This document shows, in pieces, positions 50,737-60,049 of a stretch of DNA of 64,000 bases; within the stretch, counting starts at the first letter, position 1, and each line of letters begins with the position of its first letter. Under the pieces are notes generated by a model. That model had not been told where the DNA came from, searched no databases, and was given only the letters and a program-made list of their open reading frames with translations. This DNA is from Propioniciclava sinopodophylli (GTDB lineage Bacteria > Actinomycetota > Actinomycetes > Propionibacteriales > Propionibacteriaceae). The stretch covers positions 59,840-123,839 of the forward strand of contig NZ_SDMQ01000010.1 of assembly GCF_004324755.1 (NCBI RefSeq). The letters run 5' to 3'. Made by a program: the position numbers and the translations under genes.

Positions 50737-51399
50737 TTAGGGGAGGGGGATGAGGGTGGCGGCGAGCCAGCCGAGGAGGAGCCAGGGGCCGTAGGCGTGG
50801 CGGCTGCCGGGCTGGCGGGGTCGGGTGAACGCCCACAGTGCTGCGGCGAGGGTGCCGAGGAGGAACGCCAGCCAGGTGGCTGAGGCGCTGAGGGGTGTGG
50901 TGGTGAGTCCGATGAGGCCGGCGAGGCGGACGTCGCCGTAGCCGAGCGCACCCCGACCGGCCTTGTGCAGGACCCAGAACAGGCCGTAGCTGAGCGCCCA
51001 GCCGAGTGCTGCGGCGGCTGCGAGCAGCCATGTTCGGGTCAGTGCTGCGGTGGCTACGACGCCGAGGACGCTGGCGAGGAGGGTGAGCATGGTGGTGCGG
51101 TAGGGCAGGCGGTGCACGTCGGCGTCGACGGCAACCAGCCACGGTGCGGCGATCGCGAGCGGGTACAGGTGGAGCAGGTGGACGGCTTCACCGGTGGCGG
51201 TGTAGCCCAAGGTGAGCGCCCCGAGGACACCAGCCAGGGCGAGGGGTACCCATCGGCGGGGGCTGGGCTCGGGCCAGGCCTGGGTGGTCTCCTCGGGGTA
51301 GCGGTAGGTGAGCGTGGTGAGCCGTCGGCGCTGGTACTCACCCAGCAGGACGCCACTGATGGTGGCGGCCGCCGTGGCGGTGAGGGTGGGGGCGTCCAT
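50737..51399 (-). CDS. A24-family prepilin peptidase
   Basis: A 220-residue membrane aspartyl protease that cleaves type IV pilin-like leaders. The two catalytic Asp are in AVDADVHRLPYR and GYGDVRLAGLIG (GxGD motif). About six hydrophobic segments. Prepilin peptidases occur with some conjugative or competence systems, but no pilin genes are visible here. It follows the relaxase by about 38 bp. Confidence 0.82.
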   Translation of the reverse strand: MDAPTLTATAAATISGVLLGEYQRRRLTTLTYRYPEETTQAWPEPSPRRWVPLALAGVLGALTLGYTATGEAVHLLHLYPLAIAAPWLVAVDADVHRLPYRTTMLTLLASVLGVVATAALTRTWLLAAAAALGWALSYGLFWVLHKAGRGALGYGDVRLAGLIGLTTTPLSASATWLAFLLGTLAAALWAFTRPRQPGSRHAYGPWLLLGWLAATLIPLP

Positions 51400-51436
51400 G
51401 GGGTGTGCTCCTGTGCGGGGTTGGTCTGAGGGTAGG

Positions 51437-54400
51437 TCAGCGACCGCGTCCGCGCGGGTCGTGTCCGTGGCGGGTCGGGATGCGTTCGATGGTCGGTGTG
51501 GGGGCTTGGGGCCGGTCGGTGGGGGTTTCGTGGGTCTCTTCTGTGGGGGTGAGCCGCTGCTTGACGTCGTGGAGGCGGGCGAGCTGGCTGTCGGCGGCGC
51601 GGCGGGCGTTGGTGTTCCAGGCGCGGATGTGGTCTTTGAGGGTGCCGCGCAGGAAACCGGCGGGCAGGTCGAGCCGGTCGCCGAGGGCTTGGATGCCGTC
51701 CTCCCATTGTTGGGGGGGGTTGGGCGGCGAGCACTGCGAGGGCTCCGAGGGCGGCGTCGGGGGTGGGCAGGTTGCTGATCCGCTCGTTGATGAGCGCGTG
51801 GGCCAACGGTCCGGCCTGGGTGAGCGCGTGGTTGAGGGCGGCGGCTTGGCCGGTGGCCAGCAGTTCGGCGGGATCTGTGCCGGGGTTCAGGATGGCGTAG
51901 CGGGGGTCGAGGCCGTGGGGGGTGAGCATCCAGTAGTCGCGTTCGGCGGCGAGGCGTCCGGCGAGGTCGGCGTCGGTGGCGATGATCGGGGTGCGGTCGA
52001 GGTTGGCGAGTTGGGTGGCTTGCAGGTTGGTCAGGCTGGTGCCGAGGGGGGCCAGGCCGATGTAGCGGCCGTGGCTGGCGAGGGTGATGGCGTGGGCGTC
52101 CATGGGTCCTTCGGCCAGGACGGGGATGCGGGTGGGATCGGCGGTGAGGAGGTGGGTGGCGCCGTAGAGCTGGTTGCCCTTGTGGAACAGGGGCGTGTCG
52201 GGGGTGTTGAGGTACTTGGGGGCACGCTCGTCGGTGCTGGTGGGGTTGCGGCGTCCGACGAACCCGAGCACGCGGTGGTCGGGGTCGAGGATGGGCAGCA
52301 TGACCCGGTCACGGAACCGGTCGATCAGGTTCCCGTTGCGGGCGGTGCTGGCGACGCCGGCGGTGAGCATCTCCTGGTTGGTGATGCCGTGGCCACGCAG
52401 GTGGTCGACCAGGTTGGTCCAGCCGGCCGGCGCGAGTCCGGGCCGCAGGTCGGGGTGGTCGTGGACGTCGACGCCGAACCGGTCGGTGAGGTACGCGCGC
52501 GCCCAACTGCGCGTGAACGTGTGCTGGTAGAAGCGGGCGGTGAGCTCGTTGACCAGTTCGAGCCGTTCCTGGCTGGTGGGGCTGTCGTGCCACTGGTCGG
52601 CCTGGTCGAGCAGCCGGATCGTGTCCGCGGGGTCGGCGTCGAGGCGTAGGCCGGTGCGGATGAGCGCTTCGACGGTGAGGTCGTCGCCGTCCCATTCCAG
52701 CGGGGGCTCGGACTCGTCGTCCGGCTCGCTGGCGGCCAGTTCTCCCGGGGCAGTCGGCTGTTCGTGGGGGTTGGCGACGAGGATCGGGTTGGCGGGCGTC
52801 CAGTCGTCCCACAGGTCGGCGGGCGGCGCCTCGGTCTCGAGGGCATCAGCGGGGGTGTCGTGGCTGTCGGCGAGCCGGGTGACGTCCTCGATGAGGGTCT
52901 GGATGTCGCCCACCTGGTGGGGGCTGATGAGGGCGTCCAGGGGCCAGCCGCGTTGCAGGCCGCGGTCCACGGCGTCCACGAGCGTGACCCACCACGGGCT
53001 GGCCTGCATCGCCGCGGCGTGCACCCCCAGCTGCTGGGTGAGTTCGGGCAGCCACTGGTCGGGGGTGCGCCGTTCGCCGGTGCGTTGGTCGTGGTCGAGT
53101 TGGCCGGCGATCCGCCACCACAACGCGGCAGCGGGGTGGTCATCGGGCAGCGGCTGCACGCTGGCGGCTTCCAGCAGGGGCCGCACCTGGGTGCCGTGGC
53201 TGGACAGGTAGCCGAGCTGGCGGGCCAGTTGGGGCAGGTACGGGTCGGCGGTGATGGTCGCGGACAGGTCGGCCAGCAGCGGTCCCCATTCGGCCAGCGC
53301 GGGGGAGTGGTCCTCACGCAGGCGGCGGTCCAAGCCGGTCTGGTAGCGGCGGATGGTGCTCTGGAACTGCGGGTCCCCAGTGGGCCGCAGGTCGGCGGCG
53401 TTGACACCGGTCGCGGCTCTGTACACCTCGACATCAGCCACCAGCGAGAGAGGCGGCGTCCAGCTGGAGGACCGCATCCACGCGGGCTGGCTCGCACCGT
53501 TGAGTGTGGCAGCGCGGACGTGGTCGGCGAGCGCGCCGACGAGGGTGCTGCGAGCACTCAGGTAGGGACCCCAGGTGGGGTGGTCGGCCAGTCGGGTCGG
53601 GATGCCGGGCAGCCACGGCAACGGTCCCCGGTCGCGGGTGCGCGTCTCGAGGCGGGCGACGAGGACGGACGCTTCGTCGCGGGCGTCGCCGAGCGGGCTG
53701 CTGGTGAGGGCGTGCTGGGTTTCTGCGAAGGGGTCGCGGCCGTCGGCGGCGATGAGGAGGAGCCGGTTGACCAGGGTGGGCCACGCGTCGCAGTCGGTGA
53801 TGCCGGGCACCATCGCGTTGATGCGGCGGGTGAGGTGGCGGAGGAGGTCGGGGTCGGTGATCTGCGCGGCCGCTACGCCGATCGCGTCGGCGTAGCGGCG
53901 GGTGGCATCGGCCAGCTGGGTGGCCGGGTCGGCGGCGATCCGGGTCTGCGTGGTCGCTGAGACGGGGGTGTCGTCGCGGCCGAGGATCTTCTCCAGCATG
54001 TCGGTGGGGGTGAGCGGGCTGACCGTTTCTGGGGCGAAGGTGGTGTGTTCGTTGCCATCGGAGACCACGGCCAAGTAGGCGTGGTTGGCTTCGCGGCCGC
54101 GGGTCATCATCGTGTACAGCAGCTGGCGGGATTCGCCGCCGGACAGGACGCCGTGGGTGGTGTCGACCGAGATGCCCTGGGCGGTGTGGATGGTGGAGGC
54201 GTAGCCGAGCTCGACGTGCTCGGCGACGTAGTCGGCCGGCAGGGTGACCCGGCGTCCGGTACGGGTGTGGGCGACGTGCAGGCTGCCGTCGGCGCGGGCG
54301 TCGACCACCTGCCAGCGGTCACCGTTCTTCACGAAATCGGTTGCGCTGGTCAGCAGGCGACGATGGTTGCGGCGGGTGAGGATGGTGTCCCCGGCGCTGG

Positions 54401-56915
54401 CGGGCAGCCCGTCGGACAGCCACACTTCCCGGCCCGCGGGTGCGCCGTTGAGGCGTTGGTGGCGGGCGCGGGTGTTGAGTTCAGCGACCAGCTCGCGGGT
54501 GGGGGCGAGCATGATCGAATCCAGACCACGCTGCCGGTCGGTGCTCCAGGCGGTGAACACGTGGGTGGTCATGGTGGCCAGGTCGCCGACGTGGACACGC
54601 TTCTGGTCGAGGTAGAAGCCGAGTGCTTCGGGGCGTCCAGCTCGTAGGGCGAGGCTGGCCGCACCCTCGGCGGGATCACGGAATCGGACCAGTTCGTCCA
54701 GGCGGAGGACCCCGTGGGTGGTTTCGATGTCACGCAGGACGCCGCCGGCGCCGATCGCGGCGAGCTGCTGGTCATCGCCGATCAACCTGACGCTGCCCCC
54801 GGCTTCGAGGACGTGGCGGACCACTTGGTGCAGGCTCAATGTGTCGGCCATGCCCGCCTCGTCGATCAGCACGAGCGTGCCCTCATCGATGCGGGGCAGG
54901 TTCGGGTGGGTGGTGCCCTGGTCGAGGTGCCAGCACAACTTGGCCAGTGTGTCGGTGGGCGCACTGGTCTGGTCGCGCAGCTGCTCGGCCGCCGCCGCAG
55001 ACGGGGCCAGACCGATCACGGTGCCACCCCCATCGGTCCACGCCTGGGTGAGGGCGCGCATCGCGGTCGTCTTGCCTGATCCGGCCGGCGCGATCGCGGC
55101 CTGCACGCGGGCCCCGCTGGTCGCCATCGCCGTAACCAGCGCGGCCTGTCCGTCGTTGAGGGTGACCCCGTTGGCGGCCGATTCAGCCAACGCGACCCCC
55201 ACATGGGCCTCGGTCACCGCCCACCCGCCGGTGCGGCCGGCGGCCGCGACGAGGTACTCCTCAGCGGCCAACACCGGGCTGCTGGTGAACAACGTCGACC
55301 CCGCCACCGTGTACTGGCTCGTCCCGTCGGCTCGCCGCAGGGCAGCCGGCTCGGACGGTTCCACCACGCGCCCGTCCGGGCTGGCCAACGGACGCTCCAA
55401 CGACACGCAGTGGGTGGCCAGCGCCTGCGCGACGACCTGGTCGGCAGTGGCCTCGACCAGCGCTCCGGCCACGTTCGCCGCCCGCAACTGGCGCAGCGCC
55501 TCGGCCCGCAGATGCCAGCCCTGCCACGTTGAACGGTGCCCCTGCACGATGCCAACCACCCGCCGTGCCGTGGCCTCCACCCACGCCGCATCGGGGATGA
55601 ACGTCACCGCATCCGCACGCCCCACAGCGCTGGCAACCATCCGGGCCAGCGCGTCAGCAGACCCCAGCACCTCGAGTGCTTCAGCGCGCCACGTCGCCCG
55701 CTGCTGGGCCTCCGAACGAGCCGAATGCTTCGCATCCCGGGTCTCCAAGGTGGCCTGCTGCGCCAACCCGATCGCCTCGGTCGGGGTGGGCGGACGACCG
55801 TGGGCGGCTTGGAACTCGCGTGCCAAGACCGCACGACGGGCCTCGATCCGCTGCCGACGCGACGACCAACGCTCGTTCAACGCAGGCTCCACACCGACGA
55901 TCTCTCGCACCGGACGCCTCCCATCCGGGCCGGGCCGGTCAGCGAACCGGACACCCAGCCGCTCGGTCAGATGCCGCTCCAACGCCGTGTTGTAGGTCTC
56001 CGAAATCGTCACGACCGCCTTCAACAACACGCGCCCGTCGATCGCGCACCAGCGGCCCGTTTCGGCTTCCTGCACCTTGTTCGCGATCGCCACGTGCGTG
56101 TGCAGGTCCGGGTCACCGGCACGCGAGTCACGGTGGGTGAACGCCGCCCCGATCAGCCCGCGCACATCAACCTGACGCACGCCGCCAGCACCCACACGCG
56201 TGTACAGCGCAGTGTCCTCGATGGCCCGCAGCGCGTCGGCCACCGCCTCCTGATGCGCCTGCTCGATCGCGGTAGCTAACGGCCGGTCGGCCAGCGCCCA
56301 CAACGACGACACCGACTTCACCGGGCTGAACGTCACGTCGAACCCCGCCACCACCGCAGAAGCTGGACGCGACAGCCTGGCCACCTCACCGGCCAACTCG
56401 CGCGTGTCCTGCGGGGCACGCCCGTGACGCTCGGTGAACATCTCAACGGCCACCTCGGTACGGATCCGGGCTCGGAGGTTGGCGGCGATCGCCGCGCTCC
56501 GGGGAAGCCCGTGGGCGGTGTTGTAGGCCTCCAGTCGGCGGGCCACCTCGATCCGGAACGGGCTGACGCCGCCTGAGGTCACTTGGAACGGGGAGCCGAG
56601 GCGGCCTGCGCGTTCGACCTCGGCTGGGGTGGCGTCGGGGCGCGCGGCTGCCTCGTTCTGGAGCTGTTCGGCCAGCGGGTGGTAGCCGACCCCGAACAGG
56701 TTCCACATCTGCCCGGCGGTCACCTCATCACCCGCCGCGAGGCCGCCCATGCCGGCGAGGCCGCTGCCGACCCAGCGTCCGGGGGACTCGCCCTTCTCGG
56801 AGTAGTAGGCGGCCAGGCCGGGGCCGGCTTCGCTGGTGGCGTCCATGCGTGCGACCTGCCGGGTCAGGTACTCATACCCCGACCCGGCGGTGATCTTGGT
56901 GATGGATGCCGTCAC
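51437..56915 (-). CDS. MobF relaxase-helicase-primase, frameshifted near the 3' end
   Basis: About 1826 residues if the frame is restored. It starts relaxing and unwinding DNA for transfer. Relaxase domain 1-280: SGYEY (Tyr14, Tyr16) and the HUH histidines His261, His272, His274 (PDLHTHVAIANK). Helicase: Walker A GSGKTT at 612-617, DEAG at 685-688. From about 1460 a DnaG-like core without zinc finger: RVMLPILDPDHRVLGFVGR, APKYLNTPDT, Toprim AEGPMDAHAI and TDADLAGRLAAERDYW. The frame breaks at G8 (51712-51719); with seven G it runs QPPQQWEDGIQALGDRL to a stop at 51437. The GTG follows a shared regulatory box with no gap. Confidence 0.85.
51712..51719 (-). other. G8 homopolymer at the relaxase frameshift
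   Basis: Eight G shift the frame, seven would keep it. Downstream of the tract the other frame codes a sensible helical tail (GTLKDHIRAWNTNARRAADS). It may be a sequencing error, a mutation or a slippage site. Confidence 0.7.
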
Positions 56916-57123
56916 ACCCCCACAAGCAGCGAAATTGGGCCAGGCGGCCACGCGAGTTCCGGAGTGCAAGAGGTGTGTACGACATGAAGGCTTGGAAATC
57001 GATGGGGGGACATTGGCAGGGACGGTTACGGGTGGCGTGTCGGGATGCGTGGTCGGGGAGCGGTCGCGCGTCTTGTTCGGGTCGGGCGTGGCCTTCTGGA
57101 GCGATTCGCGTGCTTGTGGGGGT
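56916..57123. promoter_or_regulatory. Divergent control region of relaxase and unknown operon (possible oriT)
   Basis: TGCTTGTGGGGGT lies on the minus strand at 56928-56916, touching the relaxase GTG, and on the plus strand at 57111-57123 before the next operon; TGGGGGGACATTG is at 57003-57015. oriT of MobF systems usually lies next to the relaxase gene, so the nick site may be in this 240 bp, but no nic motif was identified. Confidence 0.5.
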
Positions 57124-57155
57124 GAGAAGGAAAGCCGAGTTTCTGGAGTTTCGTG

Positions 57156-57467
57156 ATGGTGGGTACCAGTGTGGTGCGGGCGGCGGCGCGGAGTGCTGCG
57201 GCGGCGACACGGGCACGCTTGAAGGCTGAGCAGGTGGAGCGGGAGCGGCTACGCGACAAGTTGGCTGAGGAGATCATGGTGCTGCTCGCGACCCGGGACG
57301 CCACGATCACCGACTGCGAGCGAAAGGCCGGCCAAGCCCTGGAGCGACTGGTGGGGGAGCTGGGTCTCTCAGCTACCGAGGCTGGCCAGTGGTGCGGCGG
57401 ATTGTCGGCGCGGGAGATCAGCCGCATGCGGCAGCTCGCCCGCGAACCCGGAACGACCGAGTCATGA
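57156..57467 (+). CDS. Small helical protein, possible mobilization accessory
   Basis: A 103-residue protein, strongly helical with a charged N-terminal half (RARLKAEQVERERLRDKLAE), and GLSATEAGQWCGGLSAREIS after it, which could be an HTH. It is divergent from the relaxase, the place of TraM/MobC-like DNA-binding helpers (inference). SD CTGGAG. ATGA overlap with the next gene. Confidence 0.5.
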   Translation: MVGTSVVRAAARSAAAATRARLKAEQVERERLRDKLAEEIMVLLATRDATITDCERKAGQALERLVGELGLSATEAGQWCGGLSAREISRMRQLAREPGTTES

Positions 57468-58189
57468 CCCGCTGGCGAGCCCCCTACCTGAGCGCGCGGA
57501 TCATCCCGCTGACCGTGAGCCTGGCAATCGGCCTGGTCACCAACGCGCTGCTCCCCGGGTTCGCCGTGGGCTGGCTGGGCGGCGGCACGGTAGCGATCCT
57601 GCTCCGCCTGCGCTGTGGCTGGTGGCGGGCCGGCGCCCGCCGGCCGACCCCGGACGAGGTCGCCATCCTGCGCAGCACGAGCGGTCTCATCCCCGCACTG
57701 CGGGGTCGGGGGGAACCGACTTGGTGGATCCGCCCGACGAGCGCATGCCCGGTATGGATGCCCAATCCGCGCAACGTCGTGGTGACGCAGAAGCTGATCG
57801 ACGAGATGCGCCACGGGGCGGTCCACGATGAAAGTGGCGCACTCCTGCTAGCTGCTGCCATAGGCCGGCTGCCGGTGACCTGCTCGCCAATGGTGGGCGT
57901 CGTCGAATTCGTCTCCCTCCCCGCCCGCGTGCTGGCACGAGTCGTCCCTCGATCGATCCGCAGGCCTTGGCATCCGTACCTGGTCGTACTGGCTGTGCTC
58001 TCGCTGGTGGCCGTCGTACAACACGCCGGTGCCGGTCGCTGGGGCCTGATCATCGGACAGATGCTGCTCGCAGGGGCGCTCGTGCTGGCGCCGTGGTGGG
58101 AGGAACGCTGGCAAGCCGCCCTGCGCCAGCTCGACGCCGACGGAGCAACCGAAGCAGGGCTGCAGACCTTGGCCGCCTCGCCGACGTGA
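57464..58189 (+). CDS. Membrane protein resembling M48 peptidases without the zinc motif
   Basis: A 241-residue protein with two N-terminal membrane segments (IIPLTVSLAIGLVTNALLPG), a soluble middle and two C-terminal segments (YLVVLAVLSLVAVVQHAGAG, WGLIIGQMLLAGALVLAPWW). NPRNVVVTQKLIDEMRHGAV resembles the HtpX/M48 stretch before HExxH, but here HDESGALLLAAAIGRL stands where HELGH would be. It is a possible pseudoprotease, with no function assigned. Confidence 0.5.
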   Translation: MTRWRAPYLSARIIPLTVSLAIGLVTNALLPGFAVGWLGGGTVAILLRLRCGWWRAGARRPTPDEVAILRSTSGLIPALRGRGEPTWWIRPTSACPVWMPNPRNVVVTQKLIDEMRHGAVHDESGALLLAAAIGRLPVTCSPMVGVVEFVSLPARVLARVVPRSIRRPWHPYLVVLAVLSLVAVVQHAGAGRWGLIIGQMLLAGALVLAPWWEERWQAALRQLDADGATEAGLQTLAASPT

Positions 58190-58220
58190 ACCGTCAGGGG
58201 CGCTGGCTACGGTCAGGATT

Positions 58221-58514
58221 GTGTCCACACCGCGCAGCGTCCCGGCCCCCACGCTGGCCGCGCGCGTGAACCGAATGCGCAGCGAGTCCAAGCCGGCCGG
58301 CGACACCCACCCGGCCGAGCAGACCCAAGGCAAGCATGTGTGGGTACGCGGGACGACCGGGTGGTCGCCCGGACTGTTGGTCAGCTGGGCGCGAGCTGCA
58401 GATCGAACCTGGTGGGGCCACGTGGTCGTCATCGACCAGGACGGGGACCCCGCCATCATGCGGATCCGAGCTGATCACCTCCGACCCACGCCAGCACCCT
58501 CACCAACCGACTGA
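58221..58514 (+). CDS. 97-residue unknown protein
   Basis: GTG start, 31 bp after the membrane protein. HVWVRGTTGWSPGLLVSWAR, then WWGHVVVIDQDGDPAIMRIR look like a small beta domain. Acts with its neighbours only by inference. Confidence 0.45.
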   Translation: MSTPRSVPAPTLAARVNRMRSESKPAGDTHPAEQTQGKHVWVRGTTGWSPGLLVSWARAADRTWWGHVVVIDQDGDPAIMRIRADHLRPTPAPSPTD

Positions 58515-58605
58515 GAGCACACGGTGAACTCGTCGCCGGATCGGTGTCCCTCAAGATCGAGTTCGCCGCTTGTGGCAGGGGAACCAACCCCGCGGAAGGG
58601 ATGCC

Positions 58606-59208
58606 ATGAGCCAGCCAGCAGCCAACGACTCCCGATACATGATGATCGCCCTGGCACGCAGCGACGCCGCCGACCTCGCCCAAGCAGAGCAGGCCATCGA
58701 CCGGATGGACCCGATCCGGTTCAACACGTGGGCCGCACAGTTCGCCACCGACCCGTCCCTGTTGCGAACCGCAGCACCGGTCGAGATCGCCATCCTGGTC
58801 CGCACGATCGAGTCACACCCCGGCTGGATCCACGACCCCACGACCCTGCACCAACTGCACCAGGTGATCGGGCAGCAGCTCGGCGACTTCAGCCACGACG
58901 TCGTCAACGGAAGTCGCGCGCACGCGGTCGACACCATCCGCCAAGCACAGAACCCCGAGCTGGCCGAGTTCCGCGCCGGTGTCCTGATCGCCTTGGACCG
59001 CGCCCACCAAGACGTAGCTCGCCATGGCGGCCCGATCCAGACCGCGTTCGCCAACCGGTTGGCCGAACGGAACCTGATCACCACCGACGCCGAACTCGGC
59101 GAACCGTTCGAGCGCATCCCCGTCTCGGACACCGGCCGCGGAATGCCGAACCGCCCACAGCCCACGATCGCGTTCGGCCCCACCACGCCCGGCGGGTTGC
59201 CCCGATGA
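58606..59208 (+). CDS. Unknown helical protein, tandem paralogue A
   Basis: A 200-residue helical protein: IALARSDAADLAQAEQAIDR, WAAQFATDPSLLRTAAPVEI, ILVRTIESHPGWIHDPTTLH. It shares this layout with the next gene, so they are tandem duplicates that diverged. SD GGAAGGG. ATGA overlap with its paralogue. Confidence 0.5.
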   Translation: MSQPAANDSRYMMIALARSDAADLAQAEQAIDRMDPIRFNTWAAQFATDPSLLRTAAPVEIAILVRTIESHPGWIHDPTTLHQLHQVIGQQLGDFSHDVVNGSRAHAVDTIRQAQNPELAEFRAGVLIALDRAHQDVARHGGPIQTAFANRLAERNLITTDAELGEPFERIPVSDTGRGMPNRPQPTIAFGPTTPGGLPR

Positions 59209-59786
59209 ACCATCCGATCAGCCAGGCCGGCTACGCCATGCTCACCCTCGTCCGCCAGGACTCGCGTGACCTCGAGGTCGCCGAACGCAAGGCCGACAGG
59301 CTGGAGCCCGACCACTACCTCCAGTGGGTCGCCGAGTTCGCCGACAACCACACCCTGCTGCGCCAAGCCCCACCCGCCGAGGTCGCCGCACTGATGCGAT
59401 CCACCAACGCCCACCCCGAGTGGCTCGACGACACAGACCTGCTGCTCAAACTCCAAGCCGGCATCAAGTCCCAGCTCAGCAGCCTCGACACCGACACCGT
59501 CCTCGGAGACAACAGCTACGTCGTCGAAGCCGTCCGCCACGCCCAGCAACCCGAAGTGCTGGTCCTGCGCAACGCACTGCTGCAGGCCTTGGACCAAGCA
59601 GTCAACGACGCCCAGGTCTACTCGATCGATCTGGTTGAAGCGCTCCACGAACGGCTCGCCAAACGTGGCTTTGCCTCCCACCCCTACATCACCGCCGAGA
59701 CGATTCCCCCGACGGTCGCGAGCGCCACGCCGCGGCCTGCACCGGGTGGGACCCAGGTCGAAGCCGGCAGGGGAGTGGCGCGATGA
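59205..59786 (+). CDS. Unknown helical protein, tandem paralogue B
   Basis: A 193-residue paralogue of the gene before: TLVRQDSRDLEVAERKADRL, WVAEFADNHTLLRQAPPAEV, LMRSTNAHPEWLDDTDLLLK. Identical spacing of the HP-W and LLR-A-P-EV motifs supports common descent. ATGA overlaps on both sides. Confidence 0.5.
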   Translation: MNHPISQAGYAMLTLVRQDSRDLEVAERKADRLEPDHYLQWVAEFADNHTLLRQAPPAEVAALMRSTNAHPEWLDDTDLLLKLQAGIKSQLSSLDTDTVLGDNSYVVEAVRHAQQPEVLVLRNALLQALDQAVNDAQVYSIDLVEALHERLAKRGFASHPYITAETIPPTVASATPRPAPGGTQVEAGRGVAR

Positions 59787-60049
59787 CCAACCGGTTCACT
59801 CTCGCTCTCGGGCTGGTCCGCCAAGCCCGCACCAGCGGCGACATCACCGACGAGTTCCTCCAAGCTGCCCTCATCGACGCCGAAGTCGACCTCGAAGACC
59901 TCGCCCCCGCCGCCCCAGCCATCGGATCTCCGGCGCCCCTGAATACCCACGGCTGCATCGAGCAAGCCATCCAGCTGCTAGACGGGCAGCCAGCCACCAG
60001 CGACATCCGCACTTGGCTGCACAAGGTGCTGGCAGGACTCCCGTCATGA
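59783..60049 (+). CDS. 88-residue unknown protein
   Basis: A short helical protein (FTLALGLVRQARTSGDITDE, CIEQAIQLLDGQPATSDIRT). ATGA overlaps with both neighbours show it is part of the translated operon. Confidence 0.45.
   Translation: MTNRFTLALGLVRQARTSGDITDEFLQAALIDAEVDLEDLAPAAPAIGSPAPLNTHGCIEQAIQLLDGQPATSDIRTWLHKVLAGLPS

Noticed and set aside
51580..52875. Extra copies of the 22-bp repeat core (GGCTGTCGGCG) in the relaxase gene
   Set aside because: Single 11-base matches inside coding sequence without periodicity; chance in GC-rich DNA.
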